Shown here piece after piece: positions 17,995 through 28,500 of a stretch of 64,000 nucleotides of DNA. Source of the DNA: Nitrincola alkalisediminis (GTDB lineage: Bacteria; Pseudomonadota; Gammaproteobacteria; Pseudomonadales; Balneatricaceae); assembly GCF_009821115.1 (NCBI RefSeq), contig NZ_VYTY01000004.1:1-64000 (forward strand), in the 5' to 3' direction. Both the position numbers and the translations under genes were made by a program. Position 1 is the first letter of the stretch; the number at the start of each line of letters is the position of its first letter. The notes under the pieces were generated by a model. That model saw only the letters and a list, made by a program, of their open reading frames with translations, was not told the DNA's origin and ran no database searches.

Positions 17995-19752
17995 ATGCGT
18001 AAGCAAAACACATCTCATCCAAAGGGAAATGCGTTGTACTCAGGTGTTTGGGGGCTGATTCGAGCGGGTGGCTATCAGCGAGCATTGTTTGTACAGGATC
18101 TGTCAGCGGCGCTGGTCGTGACACTAATGCTGATTCCGCAGAGTTTAGCCTATGCACTCTTAGCAGGCTTGCCTTTACATGTAGGGCTGTACGCCAGTGT
18201 TTTGCCTTTAGTGGCGTATGCGCTCTTTGGGACGAGTTCGAGTTTATCTGTCGGTCCCATGGCGATCATTGCACTCTTGATTGCCATCACGCTTGAGCCC
18301 TTAGCCATTAGGGGGAGTGAGGAGTACGTTGCGCTTGCCATGCTATTGGCGCTTTTGTCCGGAGTCTGCCTTATACTCATGGGTGTCTTGCGGATGGGAT
18401 TTCTGGCGAACTTTCTAAGTCATCCTGTCATGGCTGCTTTTATAACAGCGTCCGCAATTATCATCAGTTTAGGTCAACTGAAAGGCATTACAGGTATTGC
18501 AGTTGAAGGCAGTACGGCGTGGCAGCAACTGAGCAGTCTTGTTCAATCAGCCCATACGCTTCACTGGCCAACACTGATGTTAGGGGTTGGATCACTATTT
18601 TTTCTTTTATTAATGAAGCGTTTTCTTTTGCCTTTACTGGCCCCTCTAGGGTGGTCGTCTAGGGTTGTGTTGCTCATTTCGCGTATGACCCCCCTTATGG
18701 CTATTCTGATGACGACGGGAGTGGTGTTTGCGCTAGGACTCCATGAGCAGGGTGTCAGTATTGTGGGAGCATTGCCTCAGGGACTGCCTCAATTCCAACT
18801 GCCCCAGATCAGTGTAGCGCACATACAGGTGTTGATCCCCGGAGCCATTTTAATCAGTTTGATTGGCTTTGCCGAGTCGATTGCCATTGCAAGAAGTTTG
18901 GGCGCGATGAGGCGACAGCGTGTGAACAGCAATCGCGAGTTGCTGGGTTTAGGTGCGGCGAATGTGGTGGCGGGTTTTAGTGGCGGGATGCCCGTGACCG
19001 GTGGCCTTTCACGCTCGGTCGTTAATTTTGATGCCGGAGCCGTCACCCCTTTAGCGGGCGTGATGACAGCCGCTTGTATTGCGCTCATTCTTTTGTATTT
19101 CACAGGTGTTCTTTACTATCTACCGCATGCTGTGTTGTCGGCCATTATCATTGTTGCCGTGCTTGGATTGGCCAATTGGCAGGAGTGTCGACATCTCTGG
19201 CATTACAGTCGCGGAGACGGCTTGTCATGGATTGTGACTTTTTTTGGCGTATTGGTGCTTGGTGTAGAAGTGGGGTTGGTTGTCGGCGTTCTTACCTCGT
19301 TAGCCGCTTGGCTGGGACGCAGCAGTAATCCTCATATGGCTGAAGTGGGTCGAGTGCCAGGCACTGAGCATTTTCGCAATACCCAACGTTATGATGTAGA
19401 ACGCTCAGACCGCATTTTAACCCTGCGCATAGACGAGAGCTTAATGTTTGCTAACGCACAAGAGGTTGAAAACTATTTGTTGAATATGCTGGCGCAACGG
19501 ACGGATGTTGAACATTTGGTGTTGATGGGGTCGGGGATTAATCATATCGATGCCAGTGCGTTGGAGATGTTAGAGCGTGTGAATGAACTCTTGTCAGAGC
19601 AAGGGGTACAATTGCATTTATCAGAAATCAAAGGTCCCGTTTTGGATCGATTACAACAGAGTCTGTTTTTGCAACATTTGAGTGGTCAAGTGTTTCTGAC
19701 ACAGCATCAAGCCATTCAGACACTGGATCAATTAGATAAGAAGGTTGACTGA
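17995..19752 (+). CDS. SulP family inorganic anion transporter with STAS domain
   Basis: 585 aa. About 10-12 hydrophobic segments cover residues 30-430. The SLC26/SulP family signature SVGPMAIIALL (residues 84-94) is present, and the C terminus carries a STAS domain (about 440-560) with SGINHIDASALEML. The ion is not certain: sulfate, bicarbonate or dicarboxylate are all known for the family. Its stop codon is directly followed by the ATG of the SLOG-like gene (tgaatg), so those two are almost certainly one transcription unit. The Shine-Dalgarno upstream is weak. Confidence 0.9.
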   Translation: MRKQNTSHPKGNALYSGVWGLIRAGGYQRALFVQDLSAALVVTLMLIPQSLAYALLAGLPLHVGLYASVLPLVAYALFGTSSSLSVGPMAIIALLIAITLEPLAIRGSEEYVALAMLLALLSGVCLILMGVLRMGFLANFLSHPVMAAFITASAIIISLGQLKGITGIAVEGSTAWQQLSSLVQSAHTLHWPTLMLGVGSLFFLLLMKRFLLPLLAPLGWSSRVVLLISRMTPLMAILMTTGVVFALGLHEQGVSIVGALPQGLPQFQLPQISVAHIQVLIPGAILISLIGFAESIAIARSLGAMRRQRVNSNRELLGLGAANVVAGFSGGMPVTGGLSRSVVNFDAGAVTPLAGVMTAACIALILLYFTGVLYYLPHAVLSAIIIVAVLGLANWQECRHLWHYSRGDGLSWIVTFFGVLVLGVEVGLVVGVLTSLAAWLGRSSNPHMAEVGRVPGTEHFRNTQRYDVERSDRILTLRIDESLMFANAQEVENYLLNMLAQRTDVEHLVLMGSGINHIDASALEMLERVNELLSEQGVQLHLSEIKGPVLDRLQQSLFLQHLSGQVFLTQHQAIQTLDQLDKKVD

Positions 19753-21813
19753 ATGTCCGACAGCTTGAGATTAAGGCCTGTGTTGAATGTCTTGGTCGCA
19801 GGCCATAGGCAAGAAAGACTGCAACGAAACTGGAAGCTGCACGGTACGAAACGCTCTGAGCATCTGAGAGACGCGTTGCATGTCGTTTTAGCACAGATCC
19901 AACGGGTAGGGTCGCAGGTATTTCAAGATGCTCATGTATTGTATGGGAATTCGCCGGAATTTAGGCTATTAACGGGTGTGGCGACAGGCGTCGATGAAGT
20001 GGCTAGGTCCTTGGCCCGTGCAAATGGCTATTCTTTAGAGATGATGACCGCATCTGCATCACCTGAATGGGACGATGATCGCCAACCGGTGTGTTTAGAT
20101 CATCGGCGCATGCCGAGTAATATGGATGAGAGTGACTATCATCTAAGAGATGAGGTTGTGTTAACCTTTTCGGATGTTATGGTTGCCGTCTGGGATGAGC
20201 AAGAACCCATCAAAATACGCAGTGGTACGGCTCATTTGATCCGAAATGCTTTGGTGAGGCGGACGCCCGTTATTCTACTAACACTGCCAAAAGACAGTGA
20301 TATCCCTGTTATTAAGCTGACGGAGTTAACACGCTTAACCGAAGCTCGTTTGCTTGAAATGCAGACAATGGAGTGTTCGCCGTATCAACTACTGGCATGC
20401 TTTTCTGAGATGAAGGATGCATCTTGTTTGTCAACACGTCTTGATGAGTATTTGCGCTTAATTTTGGCACCTTTTCAAATGTCTGATGCTGTTCAGGAAG
20501 AACTCCAGCAGCATCAGCAAATCATCGAACAGCCTTCATTTTTGCAATACTGTTTGCAAACATGTTGGTTTGTACTCAGCTTTGGATCTCTACCCAAACC
20601 GATGAATGTGAAGCACTGGCTTAAACGTCAAAGCACTTGGCTAAAGGCTATGTTTCACCCGCCGCAAATGAGCCAAGCATTTCGGGTGTATCGGATTTTA
20701 CATTCGAGTGCAGGGCAGGAAACCCTTCAAGACAGAGTGATTCGGCATATTCATGTTTTTTGTATAGCCTTGTCACGTTTAGAGTTGCGTCGTTTGATGT
20801 CTGCATTTAAGCCGGGAGCCGGTGCACCTTCCGTACCCATGAATACTGAGATAAGCGCCCAAAACATTTGTGTTTCCTCAATGGGTTGGTCGTTTACTTG
20901 GGCTGATCAACAAGCGCATATTTACTCGTCTCGTCATAAGCACGATATTTGGGTTATCTATTTTGCAGCTGCATTTGCAGTGCTGTGTGCGGTGGCAGGA
21001 ACCTTAAAAATATGGCCAGCTTCACAAGACGGCTTAACCTTAACTTGGGTCTTTTTTGAGTATTTTTTACTGCATTTTATTTTAAGGCGTGTATTGCGTT
21101 CGCGGTTTAATGATTGGCATGGGCATTGGTTGAGTTATCGTTTTATTGCAGAGCAACTGCGCTATGCAAATATTGGTTATCCGCAGTTTGTTTTTCCATC
21201 GTCGTTTCATCACTCGTATTGGACAGTGCAGCATAACGCGCTTTCGTTTAGAAGTGCAGAACTTTGGATCTTACAGAGGGTTTTGAAAACTCAAGGTTTG
21301 CCTAAGTCAGAAGCGGGGTATTGTTTATCAGACCAAAATCAAGTGCTTTTAGACGGTATGCAAAAGGTGGTTGATGAGCATCGCAGCTACTTCTTAAATA
21401 GCTATCAAACGTTGCATTATGAACACAGCTATTTGCACAAATTGGCATTTGGGCTCTTTGCGGTGACATTTTTGGCTGTAACAGTACATTTTTTTGTGAA
21501 TTTATCCTGGATCTTGATTTTTACTGCCTTTTTCCCCGCTTGGGGGGCCGCGATACATGGCATTTTATCTCACAATGAAGTTGCACGAATGTCGGCGATG
21601 TCGGGTCGGGTATGGAGTCAGCTAGACACGTTTAACGATGCTTTTGTTTTGTATCGAGTGCGCTTACTCGAACCCGATAAAACGGCCCTCGGCGCTTGGG
21701 ATAAAGCAAAGGAGCTGCGCGAAATGACTCGGGCTTTACTGCATATTCTGTCAGAGCAAAATCAAGAGTGGCGCTCCCTGTTGCAGCATAACCACCCTGA
21801 TTTACCGGGCTAA
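19753..21813 (+). CDS. SLOG-like N-terminal and SLATT-like membrane domain protein
   Basis: 686 aa, not recognised as a named gene. Residues 10-180 read as a Rossmann-like nucleotide/ligand-sensing domain of the SLOG type: a beta strand leading to VAGHR (15-19), the loop TGVATGVDEVA (74-84, like the G-A-x-G-x-D loop of DprA/LOG-type proteins) and a later SGTAHLIRNALVRRTPVILL (157-176). A largely helical middle follows. Two hydrophobic segments (about 399-420 and 429-446) precede WLSYRFIAEQLR (459-470), a motif that looks like the SLATT (two-TM effector) signature; a second TM pair is at about 563-604. Known SLOG-SLATT systems are predicted anti-phage or nucleotide-signalling effectors (Burroughs et al. 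nomenclature). Here it is joined to a SulP gene. Family assignment is inference from motifs only. Confidence 0.6.
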   Translation: MSDSLRLRPVLNVLVAGHRQERLQRNWKLHGTKRSEHLRDALHVVLAQIQRVGSQVFQDAHVLYGNSPEFRLLTGVATGVDEVARSLARANGYSLEMMTASASPEWDDDRQPVCLDHRRMPSNMDESDYHLRDEVVLTFSDVMVAVWDEQEPIKIRSGTAHLIRNALVRRTPVILLTLPKDSDIPVIKLTELTRLTEARLLEMQTMECSPYQLLACFSEMKDASCLSTRLDEYLRLILAPFQMSDAVQEELQQHQQIIEQPSFLQYCLQTCWFVLSFGSLPKPMNVKHWLKRQSTWLKAMFHPPQMSQAFRVYRILHSSAGQETLQDRVIRHIHVFCIALSRLELRRLMSAFKPGAGAPSVPMNTEISAQNICVSSMGWSFTWADQQAHIYSSRHKHDIWVIYFAAAFAVLCAVAGTLKIWPASQDGLTLTWVFFEYFLLHFILRRVLRSRFNDWHGHWLSYRFIAEQLRYANIGYPQFVFPSSFHHSYWTVQHNALSFRSAELWILQRVLKTQGLPKSEAGYCLSDQNQVLLDGMQKVVDEHRSYFLNSYQTLHYEHSYLHKLAFGLFAVTFLAVTVHFFVNLSWILIFTAFFPAWGAAIHGILSHNEVARMSAMSGRVWSQLDTFNDAFVLYRVRLLEPDKTALGAWDKAKELREMTRALLHILSEQNQEWRSLLQHNHPDLPG

Positions 21814-21834
21814 GACGACCCTTTGATGGACCTG

Positions 21835-22752
21835 TTAGGCCGCATTGGCGTCAGCTCTTGGCAGTGGAATGACATCCACCGCCACCGATAAAAAGTCATT
21901 GCCGCCTCCGGTCATAACCCCCTTTAGTGGCGTTACATCGGCAAAATCTCTGCCCCAACCTAAAATGATGTAACGTTCATCGGGCAAGCAACCATTGGTA
22001 GGATCAATTTCGAGCCAGCCCCATTTCGGAATATATACCGCGAGCCAAGCATGCGTCGCATCCGCACCTTGAAGCTTTTCTTGTCCAGGTGGTGGCAGTG
22101 TTTCCATGTAGCCACTCATGTAGCGTGCAGCCAGTCCAAGTGAGCGTAAACAACCTATGGCCAGATGAGCAAAGTCTTGGCAGACACCGCGACGAGACGC
22201 AAGTACATCAAGTATGGGAGTTGCGATTGTTGTGTGCTCGGGGTCGTAAATAAAATCTGAAAAAATCTGCTGGTTGAAGGCAATAACAGCGTCAATCAGC
22301 GAGCGTTTGGAGGTGAAGCTCGCACGCGCATACTCCGCTAATAACGCATCATGACGAATAAAATCTGAGTCCAGCGTAAACAGTTTTGCTTCTAGATGTG
22401 CTTGATCAATATAGGTATCCAGAGTGTTATGCCCTGTTTTAAGCAGATCAACTGCACTTTCCCATGTCTGATTAAGATCTGTAGGGGGAAAGGGGCGTGC
22501 CGAGGTGGTAATAATACTGCTGGCTGTCACCTCAAGCGTGTTGTGTAGATCTTGCATCGAGAAGTAGTTGACACGATTGCCAAAAAAATCGCTTCGTTCA
22601 CGTAATCTGACGGGGGCAGGTGAAATAGACAGCTCTGCGGATTCAACCTCTTGCCAAGGCATTATTCTGGGTAAGAGGCGTGCTTCATTATGGCTTAAGG
22701 TCACATCACCAGAATAATCGTATCGAGTGGTGTGACGCAATTCGTATTTCAT
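21835..22752 (-). CDS. Transglutaminase-like protein
   Basis: 305 aa. A beta-rich N-terminal domain (1-75, MKYELRHTTRYDYSG) precedes a transglutaminase/protease-like core with catalytic triad C191 (RRGVCQDFAH), H234 (ATHAWL) and D250 (EIDPTN). This is the bacterial transglutaminase N/core layout found next to circularly permuted ATP-grasp and alpha-E genes. It is likely a peptidase or acyl-transferase acting on peptides made by those ligases. It is the last gene of the minus-strand set and ends 21 bases from the SLOG-like gene stop. Confidence 0.9.
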   Translation of the reverse strand: MKYELRHTTRYDYSGDVTLSHNEARLLPRIMPWQEVESAELSISPAPVRLRERSDFFGNRVNYFSMQDLHNTLEVTASSIITTSARPFPPTDLNQTWESAVDLLKTGHNTLDTYIDQAHLEAKLFTLDSDFIRHDALLAEYARASFTSKRSLIDAVIAFNQQIFSDFIYDPEHTTIATPILDVLASRRGVCQDFAHLAIGCLRSLGLAARYMSGYMETLPPPGQEKLQGADATHAWLAVYIPKWGWLEIDPTNGCLPDERYIILGWGRDFADVTPLKGVMTGGGNDFLSVAVDVIPLPRADANAA

Positions 22753-22810
22753 AGCGTGTGTCAGTTGCTCTTGCTTAAAGTGTAACCTATTGTATCTAGA
22801 CTTGGCATGC

Positions 22811-25426
22811 TTATACAGTGCTTTGCATGGTCACTAGCTGGCGAGGTGCTTCTACATGGCTAAAGTGACTGTGTGAAATGGCATTGGAAAGCTCTGACAT
22901 GGGCTGAATTAATTGATCAAGCAGCGTTGCCAATGCGGCTTGTGCCTCCTCAGAATGATCAATGTTGACTAAGTTATCTAAGTCCGCAAGATGCAATGCA
23001 CTCGTCGCCTGAATTACCAAACGCGTTTCTTGGTTGCGGTAGGGCGAAATATTCGGATGGGGCAATCGCTCAATTTGTCGGCTAAGTCGTTTCAACATGT
23101 ATCCTACGGAGCGTGGGTTGGTTTCGTCAAATAAAAGCAAATCCAAGATCGCGGATGGATGCAGTTGTGAGCGATATCGGCGACGGTAAACGGTAAAGTT
23201 ATCGGTCGTTGCCAATACCACTTCCCATAAAGGGATACCAGGATGCCTAGCGGTGAGCAAGGCCAAGCGTAGCAGTTCTAGGGATAGTAATATCCGCTCA
23301 ATAAAACGGCCGATATCCAAGAAGCGCCAACCATAATGGTGCGGCATTGTTTCATTGCATAGACCAAAAAAGGCTGCCAGGTTCGTGACGACACCCTCTA
23401 AATGCCGTTGTGCCATAATGGCACTTTGAGCGCTTGGCATGTCGTTAAAACGTTGTCGAAGGTTGTTGACCGTGCGCCATGCATCGTCTCCTAAATGGTC
23501 GCGAACTGCACGGCAATTTCGTAGGAAGTGACTAAATAGCCAAGGCATGCCGTCATTGTGGTGTTCAGCAAAGAGTTCTAATAAACAATTTCGTAAATGC
23601 AAATACTCAGCACGTGTCAAGCGAGTGTTTTCAGTCGCGGCGGATTTCAGGGCCTTCGTTTCGCTGGGTACATCTGGATAGTCGAGTTCAAGGGCTGCGA
23701 ATAAGTCGGGAATTAAGCGCGTGCCAGTGTCTTCTTGGTCTTCCTGTTGTAAGCGAGAAAAGGTTTCGCGTAGCAGTCGTGATCGGATGTCTAAGCGCTC
23801 GCCATAACGTCCCATCCAAAAAAGGCTGTCAGCCACTCGACAAGGGAGGTCGGTGCCGTCTCGAGTGACAACAATGGGACCATTGGCTTGACGCAACAAA
23901 CTGATGTGCGGTTGCGGTACAGGCGCCATGACCCATATATCCTTAACGGTTTGGCTTTCCATTAACGGTGTACCTGCGTTGCCAATCCATGCGAGTCCGC
24001 CCGGCATAATACGGTATTGGCGTTCCGACAGTGGCTTAAAAAGGTCATCAGGTTCGACGAGGCTAAACAAGCGCAAGTTCACGGGTTGTGGTTCGAACTG
24101 GCGAGTTTTGACATTAAAAACAGGGGCGGTTGCTGCTTTCGGTTTATCCAATGCAACGAATAAATAGGGTTGTCGTTGGATGGATTTGTACAGCATTTCG
24201 CGTTCGTTGACCGATAGGTTTTCGGGTTTGATCACACGCGTCGGCATACGCACATCTTTAATGAGCCATTGTCCTGTTTCATTGAGTACACGCGTTAATT
24301 GTTGATCTTCTCCACACCATAGAGCATCTCTATTTTTTAAAAGCAGCGTTTCACCTAATAGGTGTTGGCAGAGTTCAGGCATGAAAGTAGATAAAGCGGG
24401 ATGCTCCAATACGCCTGTTCCTAGAGCATTGGCAATTTCGACCTCACCGTTGCGTGCGGCTTGCATTAAACCTGGTACCCCAAGTAAAGAATCGCCTCGT
24501 AGTTCAAGTGGATCGCACCAAGGGTCATTGATCTGTCGAAGAATAATATCAACCCGTTTGAGCCCCCCGAGCGTTCTCATCGACACTTGCCCGTCACGAA
24601 CGACGAGATCAGCGCCTTCAGCAAGGGTGAAGTTCATATAGTTGGCAAGCCACGCATGCTCGAAATAGCCAGGACTGCCAGGTCCTGGAGACAACAACAC
24701 AATGTTGGGGTGCTCTTTCTGACCTCGGTTTAAACTGGCTAGACAGCGCAACTGTGCTTGTAAAAAACCCGCTAAGCGTTTTATTGGTGCTTCTCTATAC
24801 AAATTGGGTAGGGCGCGGGCAAGGGTAATGCGGTTTTCGAGTGCATAGCCTGTACCTGAAGGAGATTGCGCCCAATCCCCCAATACTAGCCACTCACCAG
24901 AGGCATTGCGTATTAAGTCTGTGCTGTGAAAAATGATATAGGGACGATCCGGTGTTTCCTCTTCGTTCAAAGCCGGAAACAGATAGCTTGGGTGAGTGTA
25001 AATGAGTTCGGGCGGTAAAATCCCTTTTTTAATAACATTTCTTGGCCCATAGAGATCATCGACTAAGGCTTCCAATAAACGTACTCGTTGAATCAGACCT
25101 CTTTCCAGTCCTTCCCATTCATCTGTGCTGATTACATAGGGAAGACAATCCAGCTCCCAAGATCGCATGCGGCCGGGATCGTCTTCATAGGAGTTGAAGG
25201 TTACTCCGTTCTCATGCAATAAATTTTGCGCTTCTTCACTCCGAGCAAGCAGGGTATCGGTACCTAGCTGGCTGAACTCCTCAAGGAGAGGGTGCCATTG
25301 ATTTCGAATGCGATCATCTGAGCTAAAGAGTTCATCATGTGCGTGTACGCCATGATGATTCAGTTGTTTAAGATACGCAGACAGGATTGCCTGTAATTCA
25401 GAGTTGAGTAAGCTGGGGTCGAACAT
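22811..25426 (-). CDS. Circularly permuted ATP-grasp/alpha-E fusion protein
   Basis: 871 aa, a fusion. The N-terminal part (about 70-520) resembles circularly permuted type 2 ATP-grasp proteins (DUF404/DUF407), with LVLGDWAQSPSGTGYALENR aligning to LEDNLRVPSGVSYMLENR of the separate copy at 29158. The C-terminal part (about 540-860) is an alpha-E (DUF403) domain, starting VADSLFWMGRYGERLDIRSR. The acidic residues (EDN to GDW) and the glycine-rich KPANESGGYGM segment of the separate copy are missing here, so ATP binding may be lost or altered. This suggests a non-catalytic or diverged partner of the complete ligase (inference). Confidence 0.85.
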   Translation of the reverse strand: MFDPSLLNSELQAILSAYLKQLNHHGVHAHDELFSSDDRIRNQWHPLLEEFSQLGTDTLLARSEEAQNLLHENGVTFNSYEDDPGRMRSWELDCLPYVISTDEWEGLERGLIQRVRLLEALVDDLYGPRNVIKKGILPPELIYTHPSYLFPALNEEETPDRPYIIFHSTDLIRNASGEWLVLGDWAQSPSGTGYALENRITLARALPNLYREAPIKRLAGFLQAQLRCLASLNRGQKEHPNIVLLSPGPGSPGYFEHAWLANYMNFTLAEGADLVVRDGQVSMRTLGGLKRVDIILRQINDPWCDPLELRGDSLLGVPGLMQAARNGEVEIANALGTGVLEHPALSTFMPELCQHLLGETLLLKNRDALWCGEDQQLTRVLNETGQWLIKDVRMPTRVIKPENLSVNEREMLYKSIQRQPYLFVALDKPKAATAPVFNVKTRQFEPQPVNLRLFSLVEPDDLFKPLSERQYRIMPGGLAWIGNAGTPLMESQTVKDIWVMAPVPQPHISLLRQANGPIVVTRDGTDLPCRVADSLFWMGRYGERLDIRSRLLRETFSRLQQEDQEDTGTRLIPDLFAALELDYPDVPSETKALKSAATENTRLTRAEYLHLRNCLLELFAEHHNDGMPWLFSHFLRNCRAVRDHLGDDAWRTVNNLRQRFNDMPSAQSAIMAQRHLEGVVTNLAAFFGLCNETMPHHYGWRFLDIGRFIERILLSLELLRLALLTARHPGIPLWEVVLATTDNFTVYRRRYRSQLHPSAILDLLLFDETNPRSVGYMLKRLSRQIERLPHPNISPYRNQETRLVIQATSALHLADLDNLVNIDHSEEAQAALATLLDQLIQPMSELSNAISHSHFSHVEAPRQLVTMQSTV

Positions 25427-25504
25427 TATCGGTACCGTATTGGGCCAAGAGGCGATGTTTGCCTCTTGGCGCTAAGTGAGATAAGACGAGTATAAATCAG
25501 AATC

Positions 25505-28500
25505 TCATTTAGGTCTGTGATCTCGGCGAAGATCTAAGGTATGAGGGTACTCAGGTTGGATCGTTTCCACCCCTATATCCATTTTTCCTTGAGTATGACC
25601 TTGCGCCCAGAAACGAGATAACCGTCTAGATTCTGCTGCATTTGCATTGACTGGGAAGTCTTCGTAATTGCGACCAGCTGGGTGTGAAACATGATAAATG
25701 CAGCCCCCTAACGAGCGCTGATTCCAAGTGTCGACTAAGTCAAATACCAACGGTGCATGAACTGGGATCATTGGATGAAGCGCTGAAGGCGGTTGCCAAG
25801 CTCTGTACCGAATGCCTGCAACGGCTTCGGAATTCACACCCGTTGGCTGTAGCGGGACTCTGCGTCCATTACAGGTCAAAATATGACGTGCAGGGTTATA
25901 GCCAAAGAGCTTGACTTGTAAGCGCTCTACCGATGAGTCTACATAACGTGCGGTGCCCCCGCCACTGACCTCTTCACCTAATACATGCCAAGGCTCGATG
26001 GCTTGTCGTAACTCAATTTGTACTTGGTCGTAGATGACCTGACCGTATTGAGGGAAGCGAAACTCTAAGAAGCTTTCAAACCAGCTCGGATCAAAATCAA
26101 AGCCATGTTCATGCAGGTCATGCAGTACATCTTTAAGGTCCTCCCATAAATAATGCGGGAGAAGCCAGCGATCATGCAGAGCAGTTCCCCAGCGCACCAG
26201 TGGTTTGCGATAGGGTGTTTCGCTAAAACGAGCCACCAATGCGCGTATGAGCAGTTGTTGCATCAAACTCATTTGGGCATGAGGCGGCATTTCAAAACCC
26301 CGCAGCTCGACTAAACCCAAACGCCCTGTTGGACTATCAGGGGAGTAAAGTTTGTCAATGCAAAACTCGGCGCGATGTGTGTTACCGGTAATGTCGGTTA
26401 ACAGGTTGCGCAGCAAGCGATCTACAATCCACGGCTGAGGGATTTCACCCACAGGCATTTGTTGAAAAGCAATTTCCAGCTCATATAGGGCTTCATGTCG
26501 GGCTTCGTCAATACGAGGAGCCTGACTGGTTGGACCTAAGAACATTCCTGCAAATAAATAGGATAAACTTGGGTGGTGTTGCCAGAAGGTAATCATACTG
26601 GCCAGTAAGTCCGGACGCCTTAAGAAAGGGGAGTCTGACGGTGTTTCACCACCGAGCGTGACATGGTTGCCCCCTCCTGTTCCAGTGTGTCGACCATCGA
26701 GCATAAATTTTTCTGTACCCAAACGCGCTAGGCGGGCCTCTTCATACAAGCATTGAGTACGGCTCACAAGCTGACGCCAGGTTTTGGAAGGCATAATGTT
26801 GACTTCAATAACCCCTGGATCCGGTGTGATCAAGAACTTCTCTAAACGGTTGTCGGAAGGAGGTGGATAACCTTCGACGCAGATCGGAAGTGTCAATTCA
26901 GCCGCGGTCTTTTCTATGTGTGCCAAGAGTTCTAAGTAATCTTCTAGTCGCGGTAGCGGCGGCATAAAGACAAACAATTTACCTTCACGGGGTTCAACAC
27001 ACAGTGCCGTGTGAATGATGGGTCCATCAGCCGAGTCAGGTGTTTGTTCTTGAATATCTTGCTTTAGCGGTGTTGGCGTGTAAGGACCGCCTGTTTGTTT
27101 TGCTTGCAGATCGCTGTAGCGACTCGCGACCTCTCCATGCATGTCAGCCAGAGGGGCTTGATGTTCAAATAAGCTGGTGGGGTGCTGGGTGTCGTCGCGA
27201 CCTGCAAAAGGCAGCGCTGATAATGGAAGTCTGAGACCCATAGGCGAATCCCCAGGAATCAGGTAGAGCGACTCACGTCGAATAGGCCAAGGGCCTGATT
27301 GCCACTTAAGAGTACTTGGGCTGCGATTCAGGGGCAGAGTGAAACCTGTGATTTCATCCAAACCACGCTCTAATAAACGCGCCAGTCGTGCACGGTTTTC
27401 ATCGTCTTTAAGGTCTTCTTTACGAAGGTCAATATCAACGGGCTGCTGACGTTCCAGCCACAAGTAGTAGTAGGCATCTTCAAAGCAGGGAATGATCCAC
27501 TTCTCGGCCACTCCGATACGCTTGGCCAAGCGGGTTGTAAAACTCTTGGCAATGTCAGGCGTGACTGAATAGTCTTTATACATGTCGGCCAGTAGGCTGT
27601 CATTTTTCCAAACAGGAAGACCGTCTTTGCGCCAGTAGCAGGCTAAGGCCCATCTGGGTAGGGGTTCGCCTGGATACCATTTTCCTTGCTGATAATGGAT
27701 GAGACTACCAGGTGCAAAATGCGGTCTTAGGCGCTTTAAAAGCCCTTCTGCAAGGCGGCGCTTGTTGGGGCCTTGTGCTTCGGTGTTCCATTCAGGTGCA
27801 TCCATGTCGTCAATCGATACAAACGTCGGCTCACCCCCCATTGTTAGACGCAAATCGTTGGCTTCAATCCGTTCGTCGACATAGTCACCCAGCGCCTCGA
27901 TCTTAGACCACTGCTCGTCAGTGTAAGGCTTGGTAACACGTGGGTCTTCATGGACTCGGGTGACGCTCATTTCAAAGTCAAATTCAACCTCACACTTGTC
28001 CGAGAGTCCGGTAATAGGGGCCGCACTGGAGGGCTCGGGTGTTGCAGCCAAAGGAATGTGGCCTTCGCCTGCAAAAAGTCCCGATGTTGGGTCTAGACCA
28101 ACCCAGCCAGCTCCTGGAATGAAGACTTCTGTCCAAGCATGCAAATCGGTAAAGTCAACCTCTGTACCTGAAGGGCCATCCAGAGCTTTGACATCTGCTG
28201 TAAGCTGGATGAGATAGCCAGACACAAAGCGCGCCGCTAAACCAAGGTGCCGTAAGATTTGCACCATGAGCCACGCTGAATCTCGACACGACCCCTGAGC
28301 TTTCGTTAAGGTTTCTTCGGCCGTTTGTACGCCAGGCTCCATACGAATCAAATAGTCGATGTCTTGCTCTAAACGCTGATTAATCGCGACAAGAAAATCA
28401 ACCATAGGGGTAGGTTTATCGGCGACTTCACTTAGCCACTGGGTGAGTAATGGACCGGACTCAGTGATTTCTAAATAAGGTATCAGCTCTTTTTTTAATC

